DNA of 64,000 nt from Bin55 sp964511425 (GTDB taxonomy: Bacteria > Pseudomonadota > Gammaproteobacteria > Pseudomonadales > Azotimanducaceae): contig CAZEFI010000006.1 of NCBI GenBank assembly GCA_964511425.1, positions 19,320 to 83,319 on the forward strand. The letters run 5' to 3'. Made by a program: the position numbers and the translations under genes. The notes below the pieces were generated by a model. It was not told the origin of the DNA. It worked only from the letters and a program-made list of their open reading frames with translations, and made no database searches. Shown here one piece after another: positions 35,734-44,173 of this stretch. The stretch's first letter is position 1. The number at the start of each line of letters is the position of its first letter.

Positions 35734-37518
35734 TTAGTCGTTTGGTGTGTTGTTCTGGCGGAGGTCGAGAAAATATTTTTTCGCGACATCTCGCATCCAA
35801 GGTTTCAATTCAGTGCGGGAGAATGTACCGATATTGTCGTCCATTTGTCCCCGATTCTCACTGTTTGTGGTTTGAACCTGGTTGGGGATTGGGACCGACC
35901 TTTCGCGTTGGACCTTAATCCGCCCAACGTTTATTTGCGACCGTAGTTTGTCAGGCATGGGAACCCCAAGCAGCATTGCCGCGACGCCGCGGGTTTTCTT
36001 AAGTCCACCGGGACCACCTCTGCCATTGTTTTCTTCATTTTCTTCAAAGCCGACGCCAGAAGGCGTAAGCTGTCGATCGACAGGAGCTTTTCTCTGATTG
36101 AGCATTGGCTTCGCCGCACTTGCTGCTTCTTGTTCTTCGTCCTCTTCATCGTCAGACTCTTGGTCGACATCTTGATCAAAATCATCTTCGCGCGAACGGC
36201 TGTGCTGCTCTAACATTTCAGTCGATGCCGACTGCTTGCCAGAACCGGTGCCTTTACCCCCCGCGATACCGCTAGCAGAGTCGTCCTTTTCTTCTTCTTT
36301 GGACTTGTTTTCTTTCTCCTGTTCGTTCTTTTTATTCTGCTTCTTCGGTTCAGCTTCTTCTTCTTTTTGTTGTTTTTCGTTACCTAACCCAGCGATATTC
36401 GATGCTGCTTGACCGGGTTGATTCTGTTTGGAAGCACTAGCACTCAAGCCACTTTCGGATGATTGCTGTGGAACACTTTGAGCTTCCTGCGATTCCGCGA
36501 GCGACGACTCGGAACTGGTCGCCTCAGTGGCTTTCTTCATCTCCGCCGGCTTTTGTTCTTCCGCGACGGGTGAATCGGGATCCGGTACATCCGTTTCCGA
36601 ACTTCTGTCTTCCGGAAATACGGGTGGCTTGACATCCTCCACAGAATCTTGTGGTGAAGCTTTCTCCGGCATTGCTACCGCCAGCTCCAATTCAGGAGTC
36701 TCAAACTGTAGTCCATTGGTGGAGAGACCCAGTACGAAAATCAGTATTGACGCGAATACCAGAGGCCACTTAATGGTGTCCATCGCAGGTTTGGCGATGT
36801 CAATGTTCGCTAATGGAGTTTGTAACGCTTTTTCTGCGTGGGGCATAGCATCGACAATAGCTGCTTGTTCAAATGGCGTGGTATCATCTTTAACTCGGAA
36901 CTCATCGGCCGACTGCAATCGGTCTTTCAAGCCAAGCTCGCGATCAAACAAAGCAATTGAAGTTTGTCGGTTGACGCTTCCGAAAGAGAATCCGATTAAC
37001 GCCCACAATCCAATAAAAACTATTGGTACGGCGACTACCAGAACAATCGCTAAAAGTACTGCTAAGGTAAGAAATGGACCGAACCCATAAGAAACCGTAG
37101 CGTATTGGCCGAGGATCGCGAACAGATAGGAAACAAAGTAGCCGATCGGGAATGCGATTCCCAAAAGAAATACAATCGGCCACGCACGAGCTAAACTCTG
37201 TTTCGTCTCGTGATATCGACGGGATTCCAATGAATACAGGATTAGCCAAAACCCAGCGGGGATGAGTAACGCGATCAATATCGTCCACAACAACCCCCAA
37301 CCAACCGGTGCTAACGAAAAGCTTGAGGTTACCGCGGTGGTCTGAAAGGCTTCGTAGATCTCGTAACAACGAAAACCAAAATACCCAAGGGGAAAGAGCA
37401 GGGCAACAATACCCACCAAGGGCCACGCTTTTTCCATTGCCCCCTTCAGCGCAAACCGTCGCAAATAGCGAGAGCCCTTACTAGCCAATAAATCTAGATT
37501 ACGTCTTAATTCGTTCAT
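35734..37518 (-). CDS. DUF4175-like multi-pass membrane protein, copy 2
   Basis: This 594-aa protein has the same length as copy 1. It differs only at the extremities: it begins MNELRRNLDLLASKG, has Leu for Ser in KAWPLVGIV near residue 34, and ends RQNNTPND. The domain plan is the same: N-terminal membrane helices, a cytosolic-type DRELGLKDRL stretch, one further helix near 253-270, a low-complexity Ser/Glu/Lys region and a conserved tail. It is the first gene of the minus-strand cluster, 717 bases upstream of copy 1, and divergent from ctaB. Identity with copy 1 is maintained over 1.6 kb. It may be a dosage copy or a conversion donor. Confidence 0.8.
   Translation of the reverse strand: MNELRRNLDLLASKGSRYLRRFALKGAMEKAWPLVGIVALLFPLGYFGFRCYEIYEAFQTTAVTSSFSLAPVGWGLLWTILIALLIPAGFWLILYSLESRRYHETKQSLARAWPIVFLLGIAFPIGYFVSYLFAILGQYATVSYGFGPFLTLAVLLAIVLVVAVPIVFIGLWALIGFSFGSVNRQTSIALFDRELGLKDRLQSADEFRVKDDTTPFEQAAIVDAMPHAEKALQTPLANIDIAKPAMDTIKWPLVFASILIFVLGLSTNGLQFETPELELAVAMPEKASPQDSVEDVKPPVFPEDRSSETDVPDPDSPVAEEQKPAEMKKATEATSSESSLAESQEAQSVPQQSSESGLSASASKQNQPGQAASNIAGLGNEKQQKEEEAEPKKQNKKNEQEKENKSKEEEKDDSASGIAGGKGTGSGKQSASTEMLEQHSRSREDDFDQDVDQESDDEEDEEQEAASAAKPMLNQRKAPVDRQLTPSGVGFEENEENNGRGGPGGLKKTRGVAAMLLGVPMPDKLRSQINVGRIKVQRERSVPIPNQVQTTNSENRGQMDDNIGTFSRTELKPWMRDVAKKYFLDLRQNNTPND
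35807..37417. repeat. 1.6-kb identical block, unit 2 (partner 33305-34915)
   Basis: This is the second unit of the identical block described at 33305-34915, in the same orientation. Its borders are the single-base differences at 35806 (C against T) and 37418 (A against G). Confidence 0.85.
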
Positions 37519-38037
37519 GATGTCTTCTTCCGTGATACGGAGTTGGTCAAATTACAAGGTGCCCCTCCCTTTTGCACACAGACAAACTTATGCACAATCG
37601 TTGCGAAGTCGTTTAATAGTCGCAACAGGGATCTGATTAATTCGTCACCCGATTGGTAAAACACAATACTATTATTCTACCGCACAATATGCGTCATGTG
37701 TTCACCAAATGAATCGTTTCGCTGAAATTTCCTACCGTCTTTTGCATAAGCCATAGTGGTAAACTAACCAGAAGTTGTCAAGATAAAGTTCATCCAATCT
37801 TCAATCGAGACTTTACTGTTGTTGAAATTCAAGAGTGAACAACTCGCAGAGCGTTGGTAGTGACTCGAGAGCTGACCTGACGGTTACACTGATGCAATGT
37901 AGGGGAAGACTTCCTTAGCAAGGGATAGCTCTCAAGGTTCGCCGATATCGTTTTTTGAAAGACTATTTCGCTCTTTTTGTGGAGAGCTCGACCGCTAAAA
38001 TTATGAAGTTTCTGAGCCCAACCAGTTTTCCTCTTTT
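37519..38037. other. Divergent intergenic region between copy 2 and ctaB
   Basis: About 519 bases hold the upstream regions of both the minus-strand cluster and ctaB. Only the first 30 bases resemble the leader of copy 1 (CATGATG, then TTCCGT and ACGGAGTT). I see no gene and no RNA. The region just before ctaB lacks a Shine-Dalgarno sequence on the plus strand. Confidence 0.5.
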
Positions 38038-38904
38038 ATGAGTCGCACTTTAGATTTTCTCGACATGACGAAGCCGCGTGTAGTGCTTCTCATGTTGTTG
38101 TGTGCGCTTGTCGGGATGCTTTTGTCCGTTCCAGGTTTCCCCCCAATATTGTCGATTCTGTACGGATTGAGTGGTATCGCTCTTGTAGCGGCTAGCGCGG
38201 CAGTCGTCAACCATGTTGTCGACGCTCGGATTGATCGACACATGGCTCGAACGCGCAATCGCCCGGTTCCTACAGGTCGAATACGTGGTCGCGATGGACT
38301 AATCTTTGCGGTTGTTTTAGGTTTTGTAGGACTCTTGGTCCTATTTGTTTTCGTGAACCCTCTCGCAGCTTGGCTTAATCTCGTTTCTTGGGCAGGCTAT
38401 GGTCTTTTTTATACGTTCTTTTTGAAGCATCGAACTTCACAAAACATTGTTATTGGGGGACTATTCGGAGCTGCTCCGCCACTCTTAGGTTGGGTTTGCA
38501 TTACCAACACCGTTGAACTTGAAGCACTCATACTTGTTGCTATCATATTTTTGTGGACCCCACCGCACTTTTGGGCGTTAGCAATTGATCGTGCCAAAGA
38601 CTATGAAACTGTCGGTGTTCCAATGCTTCCACTTACTCATGGCGACCGTTATACGCGGCGTTCAATCTTGGTGTACACCGTGCTACTTGTAGGTCTCACA
38701 GTAGTTCCTTTGATTATTCGAATGAGTGGGTGGTTGTACTTACTATTAGCCTTAGTTCTCGGTCTCGTGTACCTAGGTTTTTCGGTAGTTATGCTCGTGA
38801 ACGACAACCCAAAATTGCCAATTCTATCGTTTAAATTTTCGATTGTTTATTTGGCGGTACTGTTCCTTGGTTTAGTCTTGGACCATTATTTTGTGACCGT
38901 CTAG
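38038..38904 (+). CDS. ctaB: Protoheme IX farnesyltransferase (heme O synthase)
   Basis: The 288-aa polytopic membrane protein belongs to the UbiA prenyltransferase superfamily. It has the CtaB opening TKPRVV and the first Asp-rich motif N58-x3-D62-x3-D66 inside NHVVDARIDRHMARTRNRPV. A second motif region reads AIDRAKDYETVGVPMLPLTHG. About eight hydrophobic segments fit the family, and the length is usual. It attaches a farnesyl group to heme b to make heme O for terminal oxidases. No oxidase subunit genes are nearby, so it is a stand-alone copy here, divergent from the MoxR cluster. Confidence 0.95.
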   Translation: MSRTLDFLDMTKPRVVLLMLLCALVGMLLSVPGFPPILSILYGLSGIALVAASAAVVNHVVDARIDRHMARTRNRPVPTGRIRGRDGLIFAVVLGFVGLLVLFVFVNPLAAWLNLVSWAGYGLFYTFFLKHRTSQNIVIGGLFGAAPPLLGWVCITNTVELEALILVAIIFLWTPPHFWALAIDRAKDYETVGVPMLPLTHGDRYTRRSILVYTVLLVGLTVVPLIIRMSGWLYLLLALVLGLVYLGFSVVMLVNDNPKLPILSFKFSIVYLAVLFLGLVLDHYFVTV

Positions 38905-38980
38905 GTATTGAACTTTTTGACATAAACACTATCTATTGGAGTGTAATCAAGTTTTGTATCGTTAAAATACCAACTTGTTC

Positions 38981-39043
38981 TAAGTGGGATAAGTCCTTCC
39001 ACTTATACAAAAGGTACAAATACACCACAAGTGTATGCGTACC
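38981..39043 (+). promoter_or_regulatory. Two consecutive stem-loops downstream of ctaB
   Basis: The first stem pairs TAAGTGG (38981-38987) with CCACTTA (38999-39005). The second pairs GGTAC (39013-39017) with GTACC (39039-39043) and, inside it, ATACAC (39020-39025) with GTGTAT (39031-39036) around CACAA. All arms are perfect complements. A T-rich but not pure tract (ATTTCATTTTC) follows, so the second could end ctaB transcription. Alternatively both form the leader of the small ORF at 39122. The structure is seen; the role is undecided. Confidence 0.5.
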
Positions 39044-39121
39044 AATTAAGAATTTCATTTTCGTGTGTAACCAAAAGTCGCCCACGATTCATCTAAATCC
39101 TCACAAGGGAGTAAGGAAATC

Positions 39122-39322
39122 ATGCAAATTAGAACCAAGTCCATCGTCCATCAAGTCATTCGCCCTGTGTGGAATGCTTGGATGCGATTCGGTAACCACC
39201 ATCTGTCCTTGACTACCGTACACGCTGACGCGGTTAAAGTTGGACACGAAACAGAATGCCCAAGCACTCAAGCGTTAGAACCGGGGAGTCAACAGTACTC
39301 TCCCATACAAGCCGAACATTGA
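39122..39322 (+). CDS. Small hypothetical protein
   Basis: This 66-aa open frame has a good Shine-Dalgarno sequence (AAGGA about four bases before the ATG, with AAGGGAG further upstream) and sits between ctaB and the convergent fbiC. The product starts MQIRTKSIVHQVIRPVWNAW and is rich in His, Gln and Thr with no signal or membrane segment. I recognise no family. The translation signal, better than that of many neighbours, and the free-standing location argue for a real gene. The length and lack of relatives argue for caution. Confidence 0.4.
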   Translation: MQIRTKSIVHQVIRPVWNAWMRFGNHHLSLTTVHADAVKVGHETECPSTQALEPGSQQYSPIQAEH

Positions 39323-39369
39323 TTGTCTCTTTCAGTCTGGGGAAGAATTAAAGAGTAACGTAGTTCGAA

Positions 39370-41781
39370 TTAGGTTGAGTCGTTTCGAACCAGATCGGAC
39401 AATTCTGTGCGCGCCAAGTTGTGTGGTGCTGAGTTTTCTATCTCGCGCAACGGCTGCGCAGTCATCCCTTTGCGGTGTATTCTTGCACTAACAGTTCCGT
39501 ATAGAGTTGACCGCTGTTTTGGTGTCCGGTCAAGTGAGATGATCAAGTTCTCCATGTCCTTAGGATGTAATTCTTGACCGTGCTGTGTTCCTGCTGCTCG
39601 GGAAATACTTTCGTTCATAAGCGTACCACCGAGGTCATTGCATCCTGCATTAAGCATGGTGCGCACGCCTTCGCGTCCTAGCTTCACCCAGCTGGTTTGA
39701 ATGTTTTGAATGTGCGGGAAAAGTGCGATGCGCGCAACCGCGTGCATAAGCACACTCTCTCGGAACGTCGGCCCGCGTCTTGCTTTACCCTTAAGATAGA
39801 TGGGTGCTTCCATATGAATGAATGGAAGTGGGACGAATTCGGTGAACCCCCCAGTTTGTTGTTGAAGTGTGCGAATGCGCAACAGATGTCTCGCCCAATG
39901 TATAGGTTGTTCGACGTGACCGTACATAATTGTGGCGGTGCTTCTAATTCCGCACTCGTGCGCGGTCCTCATTACTGTGAGCCACTGCTGGGTATTGATC
40001 TTGTCTGGGCAGATGATCGCACGAATTTCGTCGTCCAGAATCTCGGCAGCTGTCCCCGGTAAAGTGCCTAGTCCCACCTGCTTCAAATCGAGTAAGAAAT
40101 CCTTGAGAGGTCGGTTTAAAGTTTTAGCACCCTGCCAGATTTCTAATGGCGAAAAAGCGTGTACGTGAATTTCTGGGACGGCATTCTTCACTGTTTGCAC
40201 GACGTCAAGATATTTCTCACCAGTGTATGCAGGGTGTATTCCACCTTGCAGGCAAACTTCAGTACCCCCGCGAGCCCACGCTTCTTCCACTCGGCGACTG
40301 AGTTCCTCATTGGATAGGTCGTAAGGACGACCGCGCAGATTTTCAGCTAATTTTCCCTTTGAGAAAGCACAGAACTGACACCTAAAGTAACAAATGTTCG
40401 TGTAGTTGATGTTGCGATTAACCACATACGACACAGTGTTTCCATTGACGCTTCGTCTGATGTCATCCGCGAAGTTGACGACTGTGTCAAAATCGCGGCC
40501 GCGAGCGGAGAATAGACTCTCGATTTCGGTTTCTGTGAGATCCCGATTAGTCGATTCTTGTAATACAGGGTAAAGCGAAGAGTCTGCTCTTCTTCGCTCT
40601 TGAACGCGTTGAATGAATTCTTCCGGCGGATCTGTCAATGTCCCGGGTGTCCAAGAGTCTGTACGTGGCAATCCCTCAGCGTCGACCTGGTCTAGGACTC
40701 GAGGTAATAATTGTGACTCAACCCACTGATCGTTGATAAAACGAGGATAGATCGTTAAACGTTCCTGTAGCTGCTTTCCTGTTGCCTTTGTAGTTCGCGC
40801 TAAGCTCACCAAATGAGGCCATGGTGCTTCAGGATTCACGAAATCAGGTGTAAGCGGTGAGACACCACCCCAATCGTTTATACCAGCATTTACAATCGAT
40901 TCGAGTACATTTGGGTTCAAATTTGGTGGTGCTTGAATCGACATCATCGGTCCGAAAATTAGCCTGGCTACGGATATGGTCCAAAGTAGTTCTACGTCGG
41001 AGGGTTCAGCAGCGTTTGCCATCAGCGTGTCTGGCTTGGCTCGAAAATTTTGCACGATCACTTCTTGGATATGTCCAAACTCCCGGTGCAATTGCCTTAT
41101 ATCCAATAGCGACTCGATTCGTTCGGTGCGAGTCTCACCAATTCCGATTAAGATGCCAGTGGTAGTCGGAACACGTTGCTCGCCAAGCCGCCGCAGGGTT
41201 GCCAGCCGGACCTCAGGTACTTTATCGGGAGAACCGTAATGTGGCATCCCCTTTTGTGTGAGTCGCGCTGCTGAAGATTCCAGCATTATTCCCATTGACG
41301 GTGCGACTTGTCGCAAAGAGACGATTTCCTTAGAAGTTAAATTACCCGGGTTGACATGGGGTAACAGGTTCGTGTGCTGCAGTACTTTTCCGGCGACGTG
41401 AGTGAGGTAGTCAATAGTAGAAGCAAAGCCATTATTTCGCAGCCATTCGCGCGCGACTGTATAGCGTAATTCTGGTTTTTCTCCGAGAGTAAAGAGTAAT
41501 TCCTTGCATCCCAATTTTTCACCTTCGTGTGCAATTTTCAGCACTTCGTCTATGGTGAGATAAACCGACTCCAATTTCCGGGGAGTCTTCGCGAAGGTGC
41601 AATAGTGACACACATCTCGACACAGTTGCGTTAGTGGTACAAAAACCTTTTTCGAATAAGTGACCGTGGCACCGAATCCCTCATCACGGAGAATACGTGC
41701 GGGTGCGGCGATATCTTCTAAGCTTGGGACAGTAACCAAGTCGTGGGCAGCATCTGCTGAAAGAACATTATCGAATTTCAT
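39370..41781 (-). CDS. fbiC: Fo synthase (CofG-CofH fusion), radical SAM
   Basis: The 803-aa protein joins both Fo synthase subunits, as in FbiC. The N-terminal CofG half has the radical SAM cluster motif C54-x3-C58-x2-C61 (CRDVCHYC). The C-terminal CofH half has C464-x3-C468-x2-C471 (CYFRCQFC). It joins tyrosine with the diaminouracil intermediate of flavin synthesis to give Fo, the deazaflavin core of F420. It is the last gene of the F420 operon, 42 bases after cofC. The fused form is typical of actinobacteria and of proteobacteria thought to have gained F420 genes by transfer; archaea usually encode the halves separately. Confidence 0.96.
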   Translation of the reverse strand: MKFDNVLSADAAHDLVTVPSLEDIAAPARILRDEGFGATVTYSKKVFVPLTQLCRDVCHYCTFAKTPRKLESVYLTIDEVLKIAHEGEKLGCKELLFTLGEKPELRYTVAREWLRNNGFASTIDYLTHVAGKVLQHTNLLPHVNPGNLTSKEIVSLRQVAPSMGIMLESSAARLTQKGMPHYGSPDKVPEVRLATLRRLGEQRVPTTTGILIGIGETRTERIESLLDIRQLHREFGHIQEVIVQNFRAKPDTLMANAAEPSDVELLWTISVARLIFGPMMSIQAPPNLNPNVLESIVNAGINDWGGVSPLTPDFVNPEAPWPHLVSLARTTKATGKQLQERLTIYPRFINDQWVESQLLPRVLDQVDAEGLPRTDSWTPGTLTDPPEEFIQRVQERRRADSSLYPVLQESTNRDLTETEIESLFSARGRDFDTVVNFADDIRRSVNGNTVSYVVNRNINYTNICYFRCQFCAFSKGKLAENLRGRPYDLSNEELSRRVEEAWARGGTEVCLQGGIHPAYTGEKYLDVVQTVKNAVPEIHVHAFSPLEIWQGAKTLNRPLKDFLLDLKQVGLGTLPGTAAEILDDEIRAIICPDKINTQQWLTVMRTAHECGIRSTATIMYGHVEQPIHWARHLLRIRTLQQQTGGFTEFVPLPFIHMEAPIYLKGKARRGPTFRESVLMHAVARIALFPHIQNIQTSWVKLGREGVRTMLNAGCNDLGGTLMNESISRAAGTQHGQELHPKDMENLIISLDRTPKQRSTLYGTVSARIHRKGMTAQPLREIENSAPHNLARTELSDLVRNDST

Positions 41782-41823
41782 TCGCTGACCAAATACTGTT
41801 TGCCTGACGAACGGTCATTGAGA

Positions 41824-42483
41824 CTAGTTTGACGCGATCTGGGGAGTGTCGGGTTCCACAAAGCTACTATAAACTTTTGCTATACTGGATTCCGGTTGCA
41901 CATGCAAGACCTTCATCAGATCTTCGAACGTGTCTACATCGCATGAGAAGGTTTCGATCTGCAAAACCCGTGTCTCCAGTCCTGTTGCTCGAGCGTTTTG
42001 TTGATGTGCTTGAAAGCTCTGACCGTTAAACACGTACTCAAACGCATTCGGCGGTGTAGATATAACGCCATTGGTCCCTTTCAATCGACGATCGGGAATA
42101 AGGGTAATTTGCTTGTGACGGGTGGCGGCGTAGTCTATATCTTGCGCGGAGATAAGTGGTAAGTCGGCTGGGACTACAAAGGTGGTGCTACAGTTCAATT
42201 GGTCCGACGCAAAACAACACGCCTGAGTTATAGCGTCTTTCAAATTACTTGTCTGTGTCTCCAGGACAATGGTGTTTGTCTCTGACGTGAATTTTGCTAA
42301 CTGGGGTGAATCTGACACCAGCAAGATTCCAGAAACTAGCTTTGCGCGCAAACACGCATCGACAACCACTTCGAGCATTGTGGATGCGAGAAGCTCGCGT
42401 TGCTTTAATGTGAGTCGATCTGACAATCTACTTTTTCCGAAGGGGGGTTCTTTATACGGCACTATTGCCCACATTGAGTTCAT
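41824..42483 (-). CDS. cofC: 2-phospho-L-lactate (or phosphoenolpyruvate) guanylyltransferase
   Basis: The 219-aa protein has the nucleotidyltransferase start MWAIVPYKEPPFGKSRLSDRL with the phosphate-binding lysine region, and FVVPADLPLISAQDI with the conserved Asp that binds metal and GTP. It makes the guanylated donor used by CofD. Whether it takes phospholactate, phosphoenolpyruvate or 3-phosphoglycerate cannot be read from the sequence. Its start overlaps the end of cofD by four bases, and fbiC follows. The length is usual for CofC. Confidence 0.9.
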   Translation of the reverse strand: MNSMWAIVPYKEPPFGKSRLSDRLTLKQRELLASTMLEVVVDACLRAKLVSGILLVSDSPQLAKFTSETNTIVLETQTSNLKDAITQACCFASDQLNCSTTFVVPADLPLISAQDIDYAATRHKQITLIPDRRLKGTNGVISTPPNAFEYVFNGQSFQAHQQNARATGLETRVLQIETFSCDVDTFEDLMKVLHVQPESSIAKVYSSFVEPDTPQIASN

Positions 42484-43412
42484 TGGGTGAAAGTCCTACC
42501 AAATTCCAAAGTCTCTCGCGCCAGATGTATCCGAGACTCCAGAGAGTTCATCACCGTATTCTTTGCGACACATTGAATGCCAAGTTTTAAGATATTGTTG
42601 CAATTTGAAAAATCTAAACAGTCAACAATTAGTCCGCTCAGAAAGTCTGCGTAATGCTTCGCAATTGTTTCGTTTTCTGCGGTGAATCCAAGTTCAGCCA
42701 TAATTTTTGTGGTGGGTCCCTTCAGAGCTCGTCCTTGAACAATGGGAGATATCGCCACGACAGGGACATCGGTTTTTCCCAGAAAATTTCGTAAAGTGGG
42801 GATTGCTAGGACCGGGTCAATCGAAAGATAGGGGTTAGAGGGGCAAATAACTACCAATGAAATTGTAGCCAAATCTAGGCGTGGATTTAGTCGCGCAGTA
42901 TTTGCGCCAACGTATCTTAATCTCAACACGCGCGGACGACACTGGTGCTTCACAAAGTAGTGTTGAAACGAGAGGTCTCCGATGTCTGATTCCACTACAG
43001 TAGTTATTGGATCATCGCTCACGGGCAAAACCGTGTGCTCTATACCCATCGCTTCGACAATCTTCTCAGTCGCGTCAGACAGCGAACAGTCTTCGCTCAA
43101 GAGTTGTGTTCGAAGCGCATGGACCGCGAGATCTTTATCTCCCAATTGAAACCAAATTGGGCCTCCAAGATCTTTAAGAGTCTCCATAAAAGTCCAGGAT
43201 TCATTGCGTCGCCCCCAACCTCGAGTGGGACAAGCGCGGTCCGCTAATGTGTAACAGAGTGTGTCTAGATCTGGTGATATGTGTAGTCCACAGTGTTGAA
43301 AATCGTCGGCGGTGTTAACCAGAAACACAACCTCACCAGATTGCAGTACCTTCGTGAGTCCGAGTGCCAACTTGGATCCTCCAACTCCTCCGGTGATTGC
43401 TAGCACCGTCAT
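42480..43412 (-). CDS. cofD: 2-phospho-L-lactate transferase
   Basis: The 310-aa protein shows the CofD/FbiA pattern. GGVGGSKLALGL at residues 8-19 forms the nucleotide-binding loop, and NTADDFQHCGLHISPDLDT at about 33-51 and RGWGRRNESW are also present. The later ICPSNPYLSIDPVLAIP contributes to the donor site. It transfers the phospholactyl-type group from the guanylated donor to Fo. It overlaps cofE by four bases upstream and cofC by four bases downstream, so the three are translationally coupled. Confidence 0.95.
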   Translation of the reverse strand: MTVLAITGGVGGSKLALGLTKVLQSGEVVFLVNTADDFQHCGLHISPDLDTLCYTLADRACPTRGWGRRNESWTFMETLKDLGGPIWFQLGDKDLAVHALRTQLLSEDCSLSDATEKIVEAMGIEHTVLPVSDDPITTVVESDIGDLSFQHYFVKHQCRPRVLRLRYVGANTARLNPRLDLATISLVVICPSNPYLSIDPVLAIPTLRNFLGKTDVPVVAISPIVQGRALKGPTTKIMAELGFTAENETIAKHYADFLSGLIVDCLDFSNCNNILKLGIQCVAKNTVMNSLESRIHLARETLEFGRTFTQ

Positions 43413-44167
43413 AGAAATAAGTCATCTGTCAGCGGTCGATTCCCGCGATGAGCACCGTCTGGACCACTTGTCGAAGGTGCGCCTCTCACGATCACGGCTG
43501 GAATTCTTTCAGTCGTTTCGCCCATCACTAGGAGAGCTGCCGTTGCGATCGAATCTGCCCGATTAGAAACTGTGACGTGCAGTTCTCGGCCAAATAGATC
43601 TTGGTGCCCGCGTCGATCATCTAGTACCGCAGTATGTGCTACACCGATGGCAATGCCTATGCTCCCTAACCGCCATGGCCGATTTACTGAATCGCTAATT
43701 ATTACACCAATGTTTGTATTGGTTCTTTCAGCTATTTTGGCACGGATTTTTAAGGCAGATTGATCTGGATCGTGTGGTAATAGTAACGCATGTTCTCCGC
43801 CGGTGTGATCTACATTAGATTGGTCAATCCCAGCGTTTGCCATCACGTATCCGAGCCGATGGCGGGTAATGATGACCCCTCTTTTTTGCCGTACGATTCC
43901 TGTGGACTCTTGTAAGATCAATTCGACTAACCTTGGATCTTTATCAATTTCGACAGCTAGTCGTCTTGCACTTTCTGATGGATTTACCGAATCAAGTGAA
44001 ACTCTGCGGTCTTCGGCTTTGGATACGATCTTTTGAGCAACCACGACGACATCGTGGTCTTTCAAGCTCACGCGAGAAATTTTTAAAGCTTTTAGAATTA
44101 CAGATGCTAAATCAGTACCAGCTTGAATTAAGGGGATACCTCGGAGAGGTAAAACCTGTACGCTCAC
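43409..44167 (-). CDS. cofE: Coenzyme F420:L-glutamate ligase
   Basis: The 252-aa protein is a stand-alone CofE. It has VVVAQKIVSKAEDR at about residues 41-54, VMANAGIDQSN and IISDSVNRPWRLGSIGIAIG, which form the GTP and metal sites. It adds glutamate residues to F420-0. Actinobacterial FbiB carries an additional nitroreductase-like C-terminal domain; that is absent here, so the protein resembles the archaeal single-domain form. It follows npdG by six bases. Confidence 0.95.
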   Translation of the reverse strand: MSVQVLPLRGIPLIQAGTDLASVILKALKISRVSLKDHDVVVVAQKIVSKAEDRRVSLDSVNPSESARRLAVEIDKDPRLVELILQESTGIVRQKRGVIITRHRLGYVMANAGIDQSNVDHTGGEHALLLPHDPDQSALKIRAKIAERTNTNIGVIISDSVNRPWRLGSIGIAIGVAHTAVLDDRRGHQDLFGRELHVTVSNRADSIATAALLVMGETTERIPAVIVRGAPSTSGPDGAHRGNRPLTDDLFL

Positions 44168-44173
44168 GATTAT

